Shown here piece by piece: positions 52,391 through 60,431 of a stretch of DNA of 64,000 bases. The stretch's first letter is position 1, and each line of letters begins with the position of its first letter. Position numbers and translations under genes: made by a program. The stretch is from Cupriavidus sp. U2 (GTDB taxonomy: Bacteria; Pseudomonadota; Gammaproteobacteria; Burkholderiales; Burkholderiaceae): contig NZ_RCOG02000011.1 in NCBI RefSeq assembly GCF_009663685.2, forward strand, positions 1-64,000, in the 5' to 3' direction. Under the pieces are notes generated by a model. That model was not told the DNA's origin, did not search any database, and worked only from the letters and a program-made list of their open reading frames with translations.

Positions 52391-52417
52391 TCAATACGGC
52401 CAATACGGTCAATACGG
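52391..52417. repeat. Three 9-bp direct repeats upstream of BON gene
   Basis: TCAATACGG, CCAATACGG and TCAATACGG follow without gaps, 18 bp upstream of the BON start. They lie in the 288-bp gap 52374-52661, where a tandem site for a regulator is possible; I see no other structure there. Confidence 0.6.
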
Positions 52418-52661
52418 ACCCTTCGACGCAAATTCCATACCGCTGGCACCGGCCCGCACAGTCAGCCGGCCAGCCATGGCGCGGCAGGCGCTTCCCCGAC
52501 GCCGGGCGCCGGTTCGATTTACATGGCCATATAAATCCTGCAAACGGGCTTCACATGCTGTAGTCAACGGCCTACACCCGATTCAGTGGCCTCCCCCTGA
52601 GCGCACCGCAGGCGGAGTCGTATCGTGAAGTCACCGCCACCAATTTTTCGGGAGACGATCG

Positions 52662-53018
52662 ATGAAACGCCTGCTCACGACCACTGCCCTGGCCATCAGC
52701 GCCATGCTCTGCATGCCGGCCATGGCCCAGCCCAAGAATGACCCGCCACTGTCGCCCAACGCAACGAACCCCAGCGCCCCGCCGGCACCCGAAGGCCCGA
52801 CGACCCAACGCGGCAGTTCGGGCAGCGGCGCGATGATGAGCGGCGACTCGACCATGCAGCACGACAAGACCGCGCAAACCAAGTCGGCCCACAAGACCAA
52901 GAAGAACACGGGCCAGCACGCCAAGAAGCCGCGCGAACAGGACGCTTCGCCGGTAGCCACGCCGACAGCACCTTCCGGCCCCAAGGGCGACTCGCCCGAT
53001 CCGGTCCAGAAGCCTTAA
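52662..53018 (+). CDS. Small exported hypothetical protein, 118 residues
   Basis: It has a signal peptide MKRLLTTTALAISAMLCMPAMA and a polar mature part rich in Pro, Ser, Lys and Thr (TKSAHKTKKNTGQHAKKPRE). GGGAGACG precedes the ATG, and a strong terminator follows at 53080. No domain recognised. Basic, periplasmic, probably disordered; it fits the stress-related neighbourhood. Confidence 0.75.
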   Translation: MKRLLTTTALAISAMLCMPAMAQPKNDPPLSPNATNPSAPPAPEGPTTQRGSSGSGAMMSGDSTMQHDKTAQTKSAHKTKKNTGQHAKKPREQDASPVATPTAPSGPKGDSPDPVQKP

Positions 53019-53079
53019 CGGCAAGGTCAAGCCAGCGGGCCTGTCTTTCCACGGGCCTCCCCCGTAGACCCGCTTGCGG

Positions 53080-53128
53080 CGCGTCGCACGTTGTTCCCCA
53101 AACCGGAGCAATGTGCGGCGCGTTTTTT
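53080..53128 (+). terminator. Intrinsic terminator after the 118-residue exported protein
   Basis: A 14-bp stem with two G-U pairs (53080-53093 with 53109-53122), a 15-base loop and a run of six T (53123-53128). The rest of the 260-bp gap holds AT-richer promoter-like sequence with an ATCGAATTC/GAATTCCGAT imperfect dyad before the next gene. Confidence 0.8.
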
Positions 53129-53278
53129 GCGTGTGTTTCGCAGGTTCGATCGGATAACCACGCGCCCGTATCGAATTCGGTGAATTCCGATCTGTAAAAG
53201 ATTAACCACACCGGCCATGCAATTCGGCCGTCCGCCAGCGCGCTTCACCTACAGTTAAAGCATCAACCGGAGACGTAC

Positions 53279-53758
53279 ATGGATGCACTGAACACCACGC
53301 TGGCGCGGCTTAGTCGTCACGCCATGCAGTGTGCAGAGGCGTTGTCCGCCGTGGCGGCCGCGGCATCGGACCCGCAGATTCGGGCCGTATTTGCCCATCG
53401 TGCCAATATGCAACGCTGTGCGTCGGCCGAACTCGGCGCGCGTGCCGCGGCGGCCGGCGATGGCAAGGACGGGAGTGCCGAAGCCCGCGCGCGCGATCCG
53501 CAGCATGTCGCGCCGCCCGCAGAATCGGGCGAATTGCCCCTGCTCCGGCATGCCGCCCAGCAGGCTGGCCGTGCCGCGGCAGCCTATGGCGAACTGCTGC
53601 GAGAGCCGCTTCCCGATCCGGAATTGCGCCTGCTGCTGGCGCATTACTATCGCGGTGCCACGGAACTGCAGCGGCTGCTGGAACAACGGGCGATGGAGTT
53701 CGCCCCGGCGCGCTCTCCGGGCGGGGGCGCGCGCCGCATGGTCCGGCCGGTGCCGTAG
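53279..53758 (+). CDS. Four-helix-bundle stress protein, PA2169/DUF2383-like
   Basis: Protein of 159 residues, almost all helical. It has DALNTTLARLSRHAMQCAEALSAVA, DPQIRAVFAHRANMQRCASAELG and a closing helix pair ending DPELRLLLAHYYRGATELQRLLEQ, like the DUF2383/PA2169 ferritin-like bundle. The metal ligands of ferritins are not clearly present. The middle (about 60-75) is Ala/Gly/Glu-rich and longer than usual. Often induced in biofilm or stress; the family call is moderate. Confidence 0.65.
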   Translation: MDALNTTLARLSRHAMQCAEALSAVAAAASDPQIRAVFAHRANMQRCASAELGARAAAAGDGKDGSAEARARDPQHVAPPAESGELPLLRHAAQQAGRAAAAYGELLREPLPDPELRLLLAHYYRGATELQRLLEQRAMEFAPARSPGGGARRMVRPVP

Positions 53759-53818
53759 CAGCCGGTCCGTTGGATGCCGGTGCGGTGACCGCCAGGGGCG
53801 TTCCCGGCCCATCCCGGT

Positions 53819-54358
53819 TCAGGTGGAGCGCGGTGGCCCCTTGATGGCCGCCTGGCGGTGCGCGGTCAGTTCCTGCTGCGGCTGATAGGGCCGGATCACC
53901 AGCGCCACATAGTCCTCGTCGTCGGGATTCACCACCAGATAGACCAGTCCGGACATCACCAGGGCCACTTCCCCGAGATGCCCCGCGATGCGGGCCGCCA
54001 CGAAGTACTGCAGCAGATTGGGCTCCACGGTCGCGTCGATGGCCCGGGCGGCCGTGCAGATCGTCATCATGCACTGCTCGGCGGCCCGGCACACCACCAC
54101 CACTTCGTCGATGGCATACCCGGTATGCGCGGCGCGCACCATGACCGATACGCCTTCGCTGGTGTTGGCGCGGTGCCACCCCGGTTTGGCCCGGAAATCG
54201 GGCAGCGTCAGCTTGGCGCCCGCGTCGTGGGCTACCAGGTTGAACTGTTGGGCAAAGTCGTGCGGGCTGATGGCAAGCAGCTGTTTCTCGACGGGCGTCG
54301 AAGACACGGCCACGGAGGACGCCACGCTAAGCGTAGCCAGGACGCCGGTCAGGTTCAT
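53819..54358 (-). CDS. Hypothetical exported protein, 179 residues
   Basis: The N-terminus (MNLTGVLATLSVASSVAVSS) is signal-like, and the rest is a mixed alpha/beta domain with AISPHDFAQQFNLVAHDAGAKL and a short hydrophobic strand (VALVMSGLVYLVVNP). GGGAGATAACG precedes the ATG at 54358. A longer in-frame reading adds an unlikely 25 residues. No family recognised. Confidence 0.65.
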   Translation of the reverse strand: MNLTGVLATLSVASSVAVSSTPVEKQLLAISPHDFAQQFNLVAHDAGAKLTLPDFRAKPGWHRANTSEGVSVMVRAAHTGYAIDEVVVVCRAAEQCMMTICTAARAIDATVEPNLLQYFVAARIAGHLGEVALVMSGLVYLVVNPDDEDYVALVIRPYQPQQELTAHRQAAIKGPPRST

Positions 54359-54582
54359 CGTTATCTCCCTCGCACGATGCTTGCCTTGTTTCAGCAATTG
54401 CCGTTCCAGCCTCTTCACAGGCAGTGCGGCCAACTGGTTCTGCGGCGGTCCCCTGACTCAATATAGGCGCAGGGCCCGCCGCACGCGAATCCATTACCGC
54501 CGCAGGCTGCAGCGCCCACATTGGCATGCAACTTGCCGCAGGTCCTGCATACCCGACCTGCAATACGACGACAGGAGTGACG

Positions 54583-54894
54583 ATGAGCAAGACCACCCGA
54601 CACGGCCGAGCGGACGCCGACAGCAAGAGCCGCAACCTGGAGGCCGCAGACCCGGAAGGCATCCCCAGCACGCTTGACCCCCGCCTGGACAGCGAAGCGA
54701 CCGAAGACATCGAAAGGGAGCTCGGAGACGTATCGCGCGAGCGGCATGAGCCGGACGACGACGAGCTGCCCGAGGACGAAATTTTCGACGAAGTACGACG
54801 CGCCGCGGAGGAACTGCCGGCCGACACGCCGGTGGATCGCGCCGACCAGACCGACAAGCGGATGGAGAATCCGCCCAGCGGCAGCGACCTGTAG
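54583..54894 (+). CDS. Small acidic disordered protein, 103 residues
   Basis: A hydrophilic chain beginning MSKTTRHGRADADSKSRN with a strongly acidic middle (DDDELPEDEIFDEVRRAAEE). ACAGGAGTGACG gives a good ribosome site for the ATG at 54583. No domain is known to me. Such proteins near BON genes are typical of Cupriavidus/Burkholderia stress clusters; function unknown. Confidence 0.65.
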   Translation: MSKTTRHGRADADSKSRNLEAADPEGIPSTLDPRLDSEATEDIERELGDVSRERHEPDDDELPEDEIFDEVRRAAEELPADTPVDRADQTDKRMENPPSGSDL

Positions 54895-54919
54895 CACGCA
54901 CGCCCACCGCCGCGCCATG

Positions 54920-54945
54920 CAAAAAGCCCCGGCAGTGCCGGGGCT
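54920..54945 (-). terminator. Intrinsic terminator of second BON gene
   Basis: AGCCCCGGCA (54925-54934) and TGCCGGGGCT (54936-54945) form a long GC stem. On the minus strand it is followed by five or more T (the A-run at 54921-54925), 52 bp behind the BON stop. It acts in the minus direction. Confidence 0.88.
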
Positions 54946-54997
54946 CGCAGGCGGGTGGTCCGGATAAGCGCCGCGAATGTTCTGAATCTGTCGAGGA

Positions 54998-55855
54998 CTA
55001 TTCCGATGCCAGCGCGCCATACGGGCGCACATGGATCTGGTTGACCACATCCGACACGCCATACGTATCGTCGACCAGATCTTCGATCTCATACTTCATG
55101 CGCCGGTTGTCCACGGTGCCGGTCAGGGTGACCACACTGCCCGCCACCGCCACCGTCACGTCGCTCACGTCCAGCGTGGGCGCGTGCGTCAGGCGCTCGC
55201 AGACTTCTTCGCGGATGCGCTCGTCGGAGCGTGTGTAGTTCTTGGGGCCGGCCGGGCGGCGGCCATAGACCTCGGGGCCCCGTCCACGCACCGCCTGGCC
55301 CATGCGCGGACGCTGCCGGAAATTGCGGCCCGATTCGACGCCGTAGTCCTCGTAGCCCGAGCCCCGCTCGCTGTCGCGGCCACGTTCGTAGCCGCCTTCA
55401 TAGCCGCTGCGCGTGCCGCGCCACCGCTCGTCGCGGCCCGGCATCTGCGCGTTCGACGTCCGGGTACCGGCGTCGTAACCGTCCTCATAGCCGCTGCTGT
55501 AGGCGCTGACGTAGCCTGGGCTATGGGGCGAACTTTCGTCGCGCGACTCATCGTACGTGGGCCGGCCGGGATAGTAGACGGTGGCGCCGCGTGAACGCCA
55601 TCCGCCGCTCAGTTGTGCCGTGCGGCCCTGGCGCCAGGCGTCGCGGTTGCGCGGATCTTCGTCCCGCGGGCGGGCGTCGCGATCCTCATAGGCGTCATAC
55701 GGATTGCGTTCGCCGGCGTTGCCATAGCGGCCTGCCGACAGATCGCGGCGTCGCCAGTGGCGATCGTCGCCAGGCACGTTGCCATAGCCCTCTTCATAGC
55801 CTCCGTACTGCTGATCGGGCCTGCGGCGACGGCCGTAGTCGTCTGATCGGTTCAT
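54998..55855 (-). CDS. BON-domain protein with Arg/Tyr/Gly-rich region
   Basis: Protein of 285 residues. The first about 200 are low-complexity (YGGYEEGYGN, RDARPRDEDPRNRD) and end in AGPKNYTRSDERIREEVCERL, from where a BON domain runs to the end (VAVAGSVVTLTGTVDNRRMK, VSDVVNQIHV). The junction AGPK-Y-RSDERIRE is nearly the same as in the 527-residue paralogue. GGAGG is eight bases before the ATG at 55855; the ATG at 55861 is too close to it. It ends in a strong terminator. Confidence 0.82.
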   Translation of the reverse strand: MNRSDDYGRRRRPDQQYGGYEEGYGNVPGDDRHWRRRDLSAGRYGNAGERNPYDAYEDRDARPRDEDPRNRDAWRQGRTAQLSGGWRSRGATVYYPGRPTYDESRDESSPHSPGYVSAYSSGYEDGYDAGTRTSNAQMPGRDERWRGTRSGYEGGYERGRDSERGSGYEDYGVESGRNFRQRPRMGQAVRGRGPEVYGRRPAGPKNYTRSDERIREEVCERLTHAPTLDVSDVTVAVAGSVVTLTGTVDNRRMKYEIEDLVDDTYGVSDVVNQIHVRPYGALASE

Positions 55856-55936
55856 TGCCATGCCTCCGTGAAGCTGGGGCGACGAACGCCCCCGATGATG
55901 GAGACCGGCAAGTTTCGTACCGGAGCGGAGCACCAT

Positions 55937-55966
55937 GAAAAATGGCGCCGGAAGCACCGGCGCCAT
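55937..55966 (-). terminator. Intrinsic terminator of MFS pump gene
   Basis: ATGGCGCCGG (55942-55951) and CCGGCGCCAT (55957-55966) form a 10-bp stem with loop AAGCA. On the minus strand a T-run follows (A-run at 55937-55942), 37 bp behind the pump stop. Confidence 0.88.
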
Positions 55967-56002
55967 GCAGTTTCTACAAGGCCTGCGCGCAGGTCTTGCT
56001 GC

Positions 56003-57469
56003 CTAGGACGATTTGCGGGCGCTCTGCATGGCCGCGCTATCGGCACTCTGTGGCGTAACCAGCCGTAGCCCGCTGGCGACGGCTGCCGCTGCCGCGAAAG
56101 CGGCACCCAGGCTGAGCGCCAGCGTGGGCCCGTGTTCTCCGGCGATGCCGAATGACAAGGCCACCAACGCCGCGCCGGTGGCCTGGCCCAGCAGTCGCGC
56201 GGTGGCCACCACGCCGCTGGCGCCCCCTGCGCGCTCGCGCGGCGCGCTGGCCATCAGCGCCTTCAGGTTGGGCGACTGGAAAAAGCCGAATCCGGCACCG
56301 CAGATCGCCATGCGGATGCCGATATTGAGCACGCTGGCGTCGGCCGGCATCATCGCCAGCGACGCCATGCCCACCGCCATGACGGCCAGGCCGATGCCAC
56401 CGAGCAGGCCCGGCGGATAGCGGTCGGACAAGCGGCCCGCAATGGGCGCCATCACGGCCACCACGGCGGACCAGGGCGTCAGCAGGAAGCCGGTCTCCAC
56501 CGGATTGCGCCCCAGCACATGTTCGAAGTAGAACGGCAGCGACACGAACGCCAGGCCCTGCGCCGCAAAAGAGCAGACGGCGGTGGCCGTCGACAACGCG
56601 AACATCGGCCGCTTGAGCAGATCCACCGGCAGCATGGGCGCCGGATGCCCGCGCTCGCGGCGCAGCAGCAGCGCAAAGGCCACCACGAAGATGGCTGCGG
56701 CAGCCAGCACGTATTCCAACGGCTCGCGCTGCACGCCCTCGCCCAGCGCGAAGATCAGCGCGGCGAACGTGATGGCGTTCAGCACGGCCGCCACCGGATC
56801 GAAACCATGCTGGCTGCGCCTGGTCTGCGGCAGCGACGGCCAGGCAATGACCAGCGCCAGCAGCCCGATCGGCAGGTTGACGGCAAACAGCCATGGCCAG
56901 GGGCCGATCGACAGGATGACCGAGGCCACCGTCGGTCCCACCGCAAACGACACCCCCACGACCAGCGCGTTGAGCCCCACGCCCCGCCCAAGCCGGTGAA
57001 TCGGAAAGATCGCACTGATCAGCGCCGTGTTGACGCTCATGATGGCCGCGGCGCCCACGCCCTGCAGCAGCCGGGCCGCCGCCAGGGACGGCAGCGACCA
57101 GGCCATCGCACAGACCACCGACGACAAGATGAACACCACCACGCCGCCCAGATAGATGCGTCGGTGCCCCACCACGCCGCCCAGCGCGGCAAACGGCAGC
57201 AGCGTGGCCACCATCGCCAGCTGGTAGGCGTTGATGATCCACACCGACGCGGCGGGCGTGCTGTTCAGGTCGGCCGCGATGTTCGGCAAGGCCGTATTGG
57301 CGATGGCCGTGTCCAGCGTGGCCAGCGACACGGCAATCATGATGGCGGCCATCCCGCGCTTTTCGCGGGCGGTCATCGGGCTGTCTGCAGGAGGAACGGC
57401 AGCGGCGACGGCCGGGCCTGCGGGGGCTGCTGCGTCGCTTTCGGCGGGCGGGGTGGCGGGGTTCTGCAC
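56003..57469 (-). CDS. MFS drug-efflux-type transporter, DHA2 (14 TM) family
   Basis: Protein of 488 residues with about 14 hydrophobic segments. After a 35-residue Ala/Pro-rich N-terminus come the motifs typical of EmrB/QacA pumps: LDTAIANTALPNIAADL (motif D1 region), RRIYLGGVVVFILSS, and ARLLQGVGAAAIMSVNTALI (motif C-like). It exports small toxic compounds in exchange for protons. There is no adaptor (EmrA) beside it. An inverted repeat lies 77-98 bp upstream; a HxlR regulator is encoded about 0.8 kb further on. Confidence 0.9.
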   Translation of the reverse strand: MQNPATPPAESDAAAPAGPAVAAAVPPADSPMTAREKRGMAAIMIAVSLATLDTAIANTALPNIAADLNSTPAASVWIINAYQLAMVATLLPFAALGGVVGHRRIYLGGVVVFILSSVVCAMAWSLPSLAAARLLQGVGAAAIMSVNTALISAIFPIHRLGRGVGLNALVVGVSFAVGPTVASVILSIGPWPWLFAVNLPIGLLALVIAWPSLPQTRRSQHGFDPVAAVLNAITFAALIFALGEGVQREPLEYVLAAAAIFVVAFALLLRRERGHPAPMLPVDLLKRPMFALSTATAVCSFAAQGLAFVSLPFYFEHVLGRNPVETGFLLTPWSAVVAVMAPIAGRLSDRYPPGLLGGIGLAVMAVGMASLAMMPADASVLNIGIRMAICGAGFGFFQSPNLKALMASAPRERAGGASGVVATARLLGQATGAALVALSFGIAGEHGPTLALSLGAAFAAAAAVASGLRLVTPQSADSAAMQSARKSS

Positions 57470-57545
57470 GATATCGGTCCGGAGGGCGAGCGGGAACGGA
57501 TGGGAAGCCGCGGCACAAATGACGTGGCAATCATTGCACCGTCAA

Positions 57546-57567
57546 GTATCGCAAGACGAGACGATAC
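57546..57567. promoter_or_regulatory. Inverted repeat upstream of MFS pump
   Basis: GTATCG (57546-57551) and CGATAC (57562-57567) are reverse complements with a 10-bp spacer, in the 255-bp gap 57470-57724. It may be a repressor site for the pump. No further structure was seen in the gap. Confidence 0.35.
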
Positions 57568-57724
57568 GACAAAACGCGCGCGCGTGCTGGCGGCGCTTTC
57601 AACCCCCGGGGGGCGCTGATGCCGCTTTCGGGGCGAACAAAGCAGATTGGCCCGGGTTCGTCGCCGAACACGGGCCAACATCATGCAAATCGTCGGGAAT
57701 ACGCCGAGGTAACGGGACGACCGC

Positions 57725-58144
57725 TCAGTGCGGCCCGTACTTCATCTGGACATCGTCCACGCGCAACGTGCGCATGTTGTAGAGGCACGTGTAGCGGAAC
57801 GCCATGGCCTCTTCGCTGGCGTCGGGTTCGAACGTGCCTTCGCCGCTGATCGACGTCTGGTTGGTCGTTTGCTGCGCGATGCGTTCGCGATCCGGCATCA
57901 TCATCACGCTGCCCGGCTGCGGGTAGCGCGTCTTGACCGCATCGGCCACCCGTTTTTCGCAGGCATTGCCGGCGGCGTCGAGCTGGGCGCGGCTGACACC
58001 GGTCTGCGGCGTGGTGATGGTGGTCGTCGGCTGTTGCGTCGTGCGCGGCGGCGTGGGCGGCGGCATTGGCGAACTGGCGCAGCCCGCCAGGATCATGGCC
58101 AGAACGGCTGTCGAAAACGGGTACAAAGTCGTGAAACGTGGCAT
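57725..58144 (-). CDS. Hypothetical lipoprotein, 139 residues
   Basis: Signal and lipobox are clear (STAVLAMILAGC, Cys about 22), followed by a Pro/Thr-rich linker and a domain with two Cys (NACEKRV and FRYTCLYNMRTLRVDDVQM) that may be disulphide-bonded. The pattern ends similarly to small YARHG-like or DUF lipoproteins, but I cannot name the family. No partner gene is evident. Confidence 0.72.
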   Translation of the reverse strand: MPRFTTLYPFSTAVLAMILAGCASSPMPPPTPPRTTQQPTTTITTPQTGVSRAQLDAAGNACEKRVADAVKTRYPQPGSVMMMPDRERIAQQTTNQTSISGEGTFEPDASEEAMAFRYTCLYNMRTLRVDDVQMKYGPH

Positions 58145-58245
58145 CGGGTCTGTCCGGAGTCGGCGAAAAAACCGTCGGAAAACGGGGTGCTGATCCCTTG
58201 GACTCTATGCCAGAAATGCTCTCGGAGCAACCTGACGCGGCAATG

Positions 58246-58779
58246 TCAGGCGGCGGGCGCCTTGACTTTGGCCGGTGCCGGCGCGGTCATGTATGACGCC
58301 GCCGACGACAGGCGCTCGCGTGTGCGATCGTCCGCCGCCGGCCCTGCCCGCACGACGTGTCGCTTGCCCATCTGCAGCGGCTCGCCGTTGGCGGCATCCA
58401 CCAGCAGGGGCTCGACGACCTTGCCGGTGTCGCGGTCGACAATCTGCACGCTGGCCCCTTCTGGCGCGAAATTGCGGTTGCCCCAGGCCAGCAGCGCCAG
58501 CAACACGGGCCGGAAATCGCGCCCGCAGTCGGTCAGCACATATTCGTAGCGGGGCGGCCGTTCCGAATACTGGCGCTTTTCGAGCAGGCCCTCCTCGACC
58601 AGGCCATTGAGCCGGCGCGTGAGCATGTTTGGCGCGATATCGAGGTTGCGCTGGAATTCGTCGAAGCGTTTCGTGCCATAGAACGCGTCGCGCAGAATCA
58701 GAATGCTCCACCACTCGCCCACGCGTTCGAGGCTGCGGGCGATCGGGCATTGCATGTTGCGGAAAGTCTTGCGTTGCAT
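58246..58779 (-). CDS. HxlR-family transcriptional regulator
   Basis: Protein of 177 residues. The HxlR winged helix is complete: NMQCPIARSLERVGEWWSIL at the start and FDEFQRNLDIAPNMLTRRLN, with the Cys in MQCPI that is the redox/electrophile sensor in several members. About 60 residues follow the usual domain. ATG at 58779 is the family start; the longer in-frame version has non-family sequence. Possible controller of the MFS pump or its own operon. Confidence 0.92.
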   Translation of the reverse strand: MQRKTFRNMQCPIARSLERVGEWWSILILRDAFYGTKRFDEFQRNLDIAPNMLTRRLNGLVEEGLLEKRQYSERPPRYEYVLTDCGRDFRPVLLALLAWGNRNFAPEGASVQIVDRDTGKVVEPLLVDAANGEPLQMGKRHVVRAGPAADDRTRERLSSAASYMTAPAPAKVKAPAA

Positions 58780-58986
58780 GTCGTTCCCGTTTGTCGGTGT
58801 ATCGGCCCGATGATACCCACCTTTCGGCACGCATCGGCCAAAGCCCCGTCGGCACGGCCGACATCCAGGGCGGCCCCTAGCGAAAAAAGGCGCCCCGGCC
58901 ATTGGCCGTGGCGCCGCAATGCCTGCGCGTCGTGGAGTCCGCGCGGGCCCCTCGCTTGCCTGGTATGAGCTGGGAACGGCTCCGGA

Positions 58987-60144
58987 TCAGAAAATGTGCC
59001 GAACGCCCAGCGACACACCCAGTTGGCCGCTGGCATCGGGCGTCTTGTAATAGACCTGCGACGTCGAAGGCAGGTAGCCTACCGACTGGCCGTTCGGCAG
59101 GTACGAAATGTTGTCCCAGTTCAGCGACGCGTTACGCGCGTAGTTCACGGCGAAGAACACGTCGGTCCGCTTGGACAGGCTGTAGTCGGCCAGCGCCAGG
59201 TACTGCTGCGGGTTCTTGGGGTTGGTCGTCACGCCGCCGATGCGTGCGGACTTGATGTCGTCGTAGTAATAGGCCAGCGACAGGCGCAGCGCAGCGGTGG
59301 CGTCCCAGTTCACGCCCACCCAGTACATGTCGTCGCGGTGCGGCAGCAGGGTTGGCGTGCCGGTGGCCGGAGCCACCGAGTTGCCCCAACGGTAGCCGGC
59401 CACCATCTTGACTTGCCCCAGCCGATAGCTGGCGCCTAGCATCGCGCGCATGTCGCGACCATAGTCGTTCGACCCCGAAGTGCCGGCGGCCTGCGCGGCG
59501 TTGAGCGTCTTGACCTCGTCATAGGCCGCCGCGATGCCGAACGGGCCATTCGCATAAGACAGCCCCAGGCCATAGGCCGAGCCCGCGGCAAACGTGCCGC
59601 TGCGTTCACCGAACGACCAGTGCGCCATGGCCGTGAGCGGGCCGAACGTGCCCTGGTACTGCACCACGTTGTTTTCGCGGAAGTTCGGGCCGGCGATGCC
59701 CACCACCGGTTCGAATTCCGGTGCATATGCCAGCGGCGTGAAGCTGCCCATCGTCAGGAACGCCGAGGTGTACTGGCGCCCGAAAGTCACCTTGCCCCAC
59801 TGGTTCTGCAGGCCCACGAACGCCTGGCGGCCGAACAGCAGCCCGCCGTTGCCCATCTTGCCGTCATCGGTGTTGAACTGGTTTTCCAGCACGAACAGGC
59901 TCTTCAGCCCACCGCCAAGCTCTTCGACGCCACGCAGGCCGAAACGCGACTGCGCGATGCCCGACGAATTCATGAACACGGCCGAACCGCTGCCCGGAGC
60001 CAGCACCCCGTTGCTGGTGTTCTGCACGTGGTTGACGTACTGGATGCTGGACGTGACAACGCCATAGAGCGTCACGGACGATTGGGCCCAGGCGGCGGGC
60101 GCGAGCAGCGCGCCGGCAAGCGCAGCGAACAGCGTCTTCTTCAT
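58987..60144 (-). CDS. Gram-negative porin (Porin_4/OmpC-like, beta-proteobacterial)
   Basis: Protein of 385 residues with the signal MKKTLFAALAGALLAPAAWA, the first strand SSVTLYGVVTSSIQYV, SRFGLRGVEELGGGLKSLFVLE, loop-3 region GRQYTSAFLTMGSF and the final-strand Phe (GVSLGVRHIF) required for outer-membrane assembly. It forms a trimeric general diffusion channel. It is divergent from a TetR regulator with a near-perfect AT-rich operator between, so its amount is probably regulated. Confidence 0.94.
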   Translation of the reverse strand: MKKTLFAALAGALLAPAAWAQSSVTLYGVVTSSIQYVNHVQNTSNGVLAPGSGSAVFMNSSGIAQSRFGLRGVEELGGGLKSLFVLENQFNTDDGKMGNGGLLFGRQAFVGLQNQWGKVTFGRQYTSAFLTMGSFTPLAYAPEFEPVVGIAGPNFRENNVVQYQGTFGPLTAMAHWSFGERSGTFAAGSAYGLGLSYANGPFGIAAAYDEVKTLNAAQAAGTSGSNDYGRDMRAMLGASYRLGQVKMVAGYRWGNSVAPATGTPTLLPHRDDMYWVGVNWDATAALRLSLAYYYDDIKSARIGGVTTNPKNPQQYLALADYSLSKRTDVFFAVNYARNASLNWDNISYLPNGQSVGYLPSTSQVYYKTPDASGQLGVSLGVRHIF

Positions 60145-60231
60145 TGTTTTACGGTTCCGAGTGTGGTGGCTGGTGGCGCCAGTGGTCTCCTCCGTCCAGC
60201 GCCCGGGTGCGATCGTCGCCAATCGCGTCAC

Positions 60232-60260
60232 GTCAAATTAATCTCTCGTATTAAATTGAC
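60232..60260. promoter_or_regulatory. Near-perfect AT-rich inverted repeat, porin/TetR gap
   Basis: GTCAAATTAAT (60232-60242) and ATTAAATTGAC (60250-60260) match as reverse complements at 10 of 11 positions with a 7-bp spacer. It overlaps a TTGACA element (60256-60261). This fits a TetR-type operator controlling both directions in the 287-bp gap. Confidence 0.65.
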
Positions 60261-60348
60261 ATGGACCGCAGGCTAACGGCATACGCACGTTCAGTTAGTT
60301 AGGACTTTCCCGGAGAGGTACAAAAATGAAGAAAATGCGACGCCAAAT

Positions 60349-60361
60349 GGATGTCGGACAT
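60349..60361. promoter_or_regulatory. Recurring ATGTCGGACAT palindrome
   Basis: ATGTCGGACAT (60351-60361) is an odd-length palindrome centred on G. The 12-mer GGATGTCGGACA at 60349-60360 is identical to the minus-strand sequence at 37820-37831. It lies 70-80 bp upstream of the TetR gene. Confidence 0.45.
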
Positions 60362-60431
60362 CGGATTTTTCCGTATCCTTGCGAGGCTTTCATTTTGATA
60401 ACGACAAGCCAGCCAGCGACGCCACCACGCC

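Noticed and set aside
52391..52417. 9-bp repeats as plasmid iterons/replication origin
   Set aside because: Only three short copies, no Rep gene, no DnaA boxes or AT-rich unwinding element nearby.
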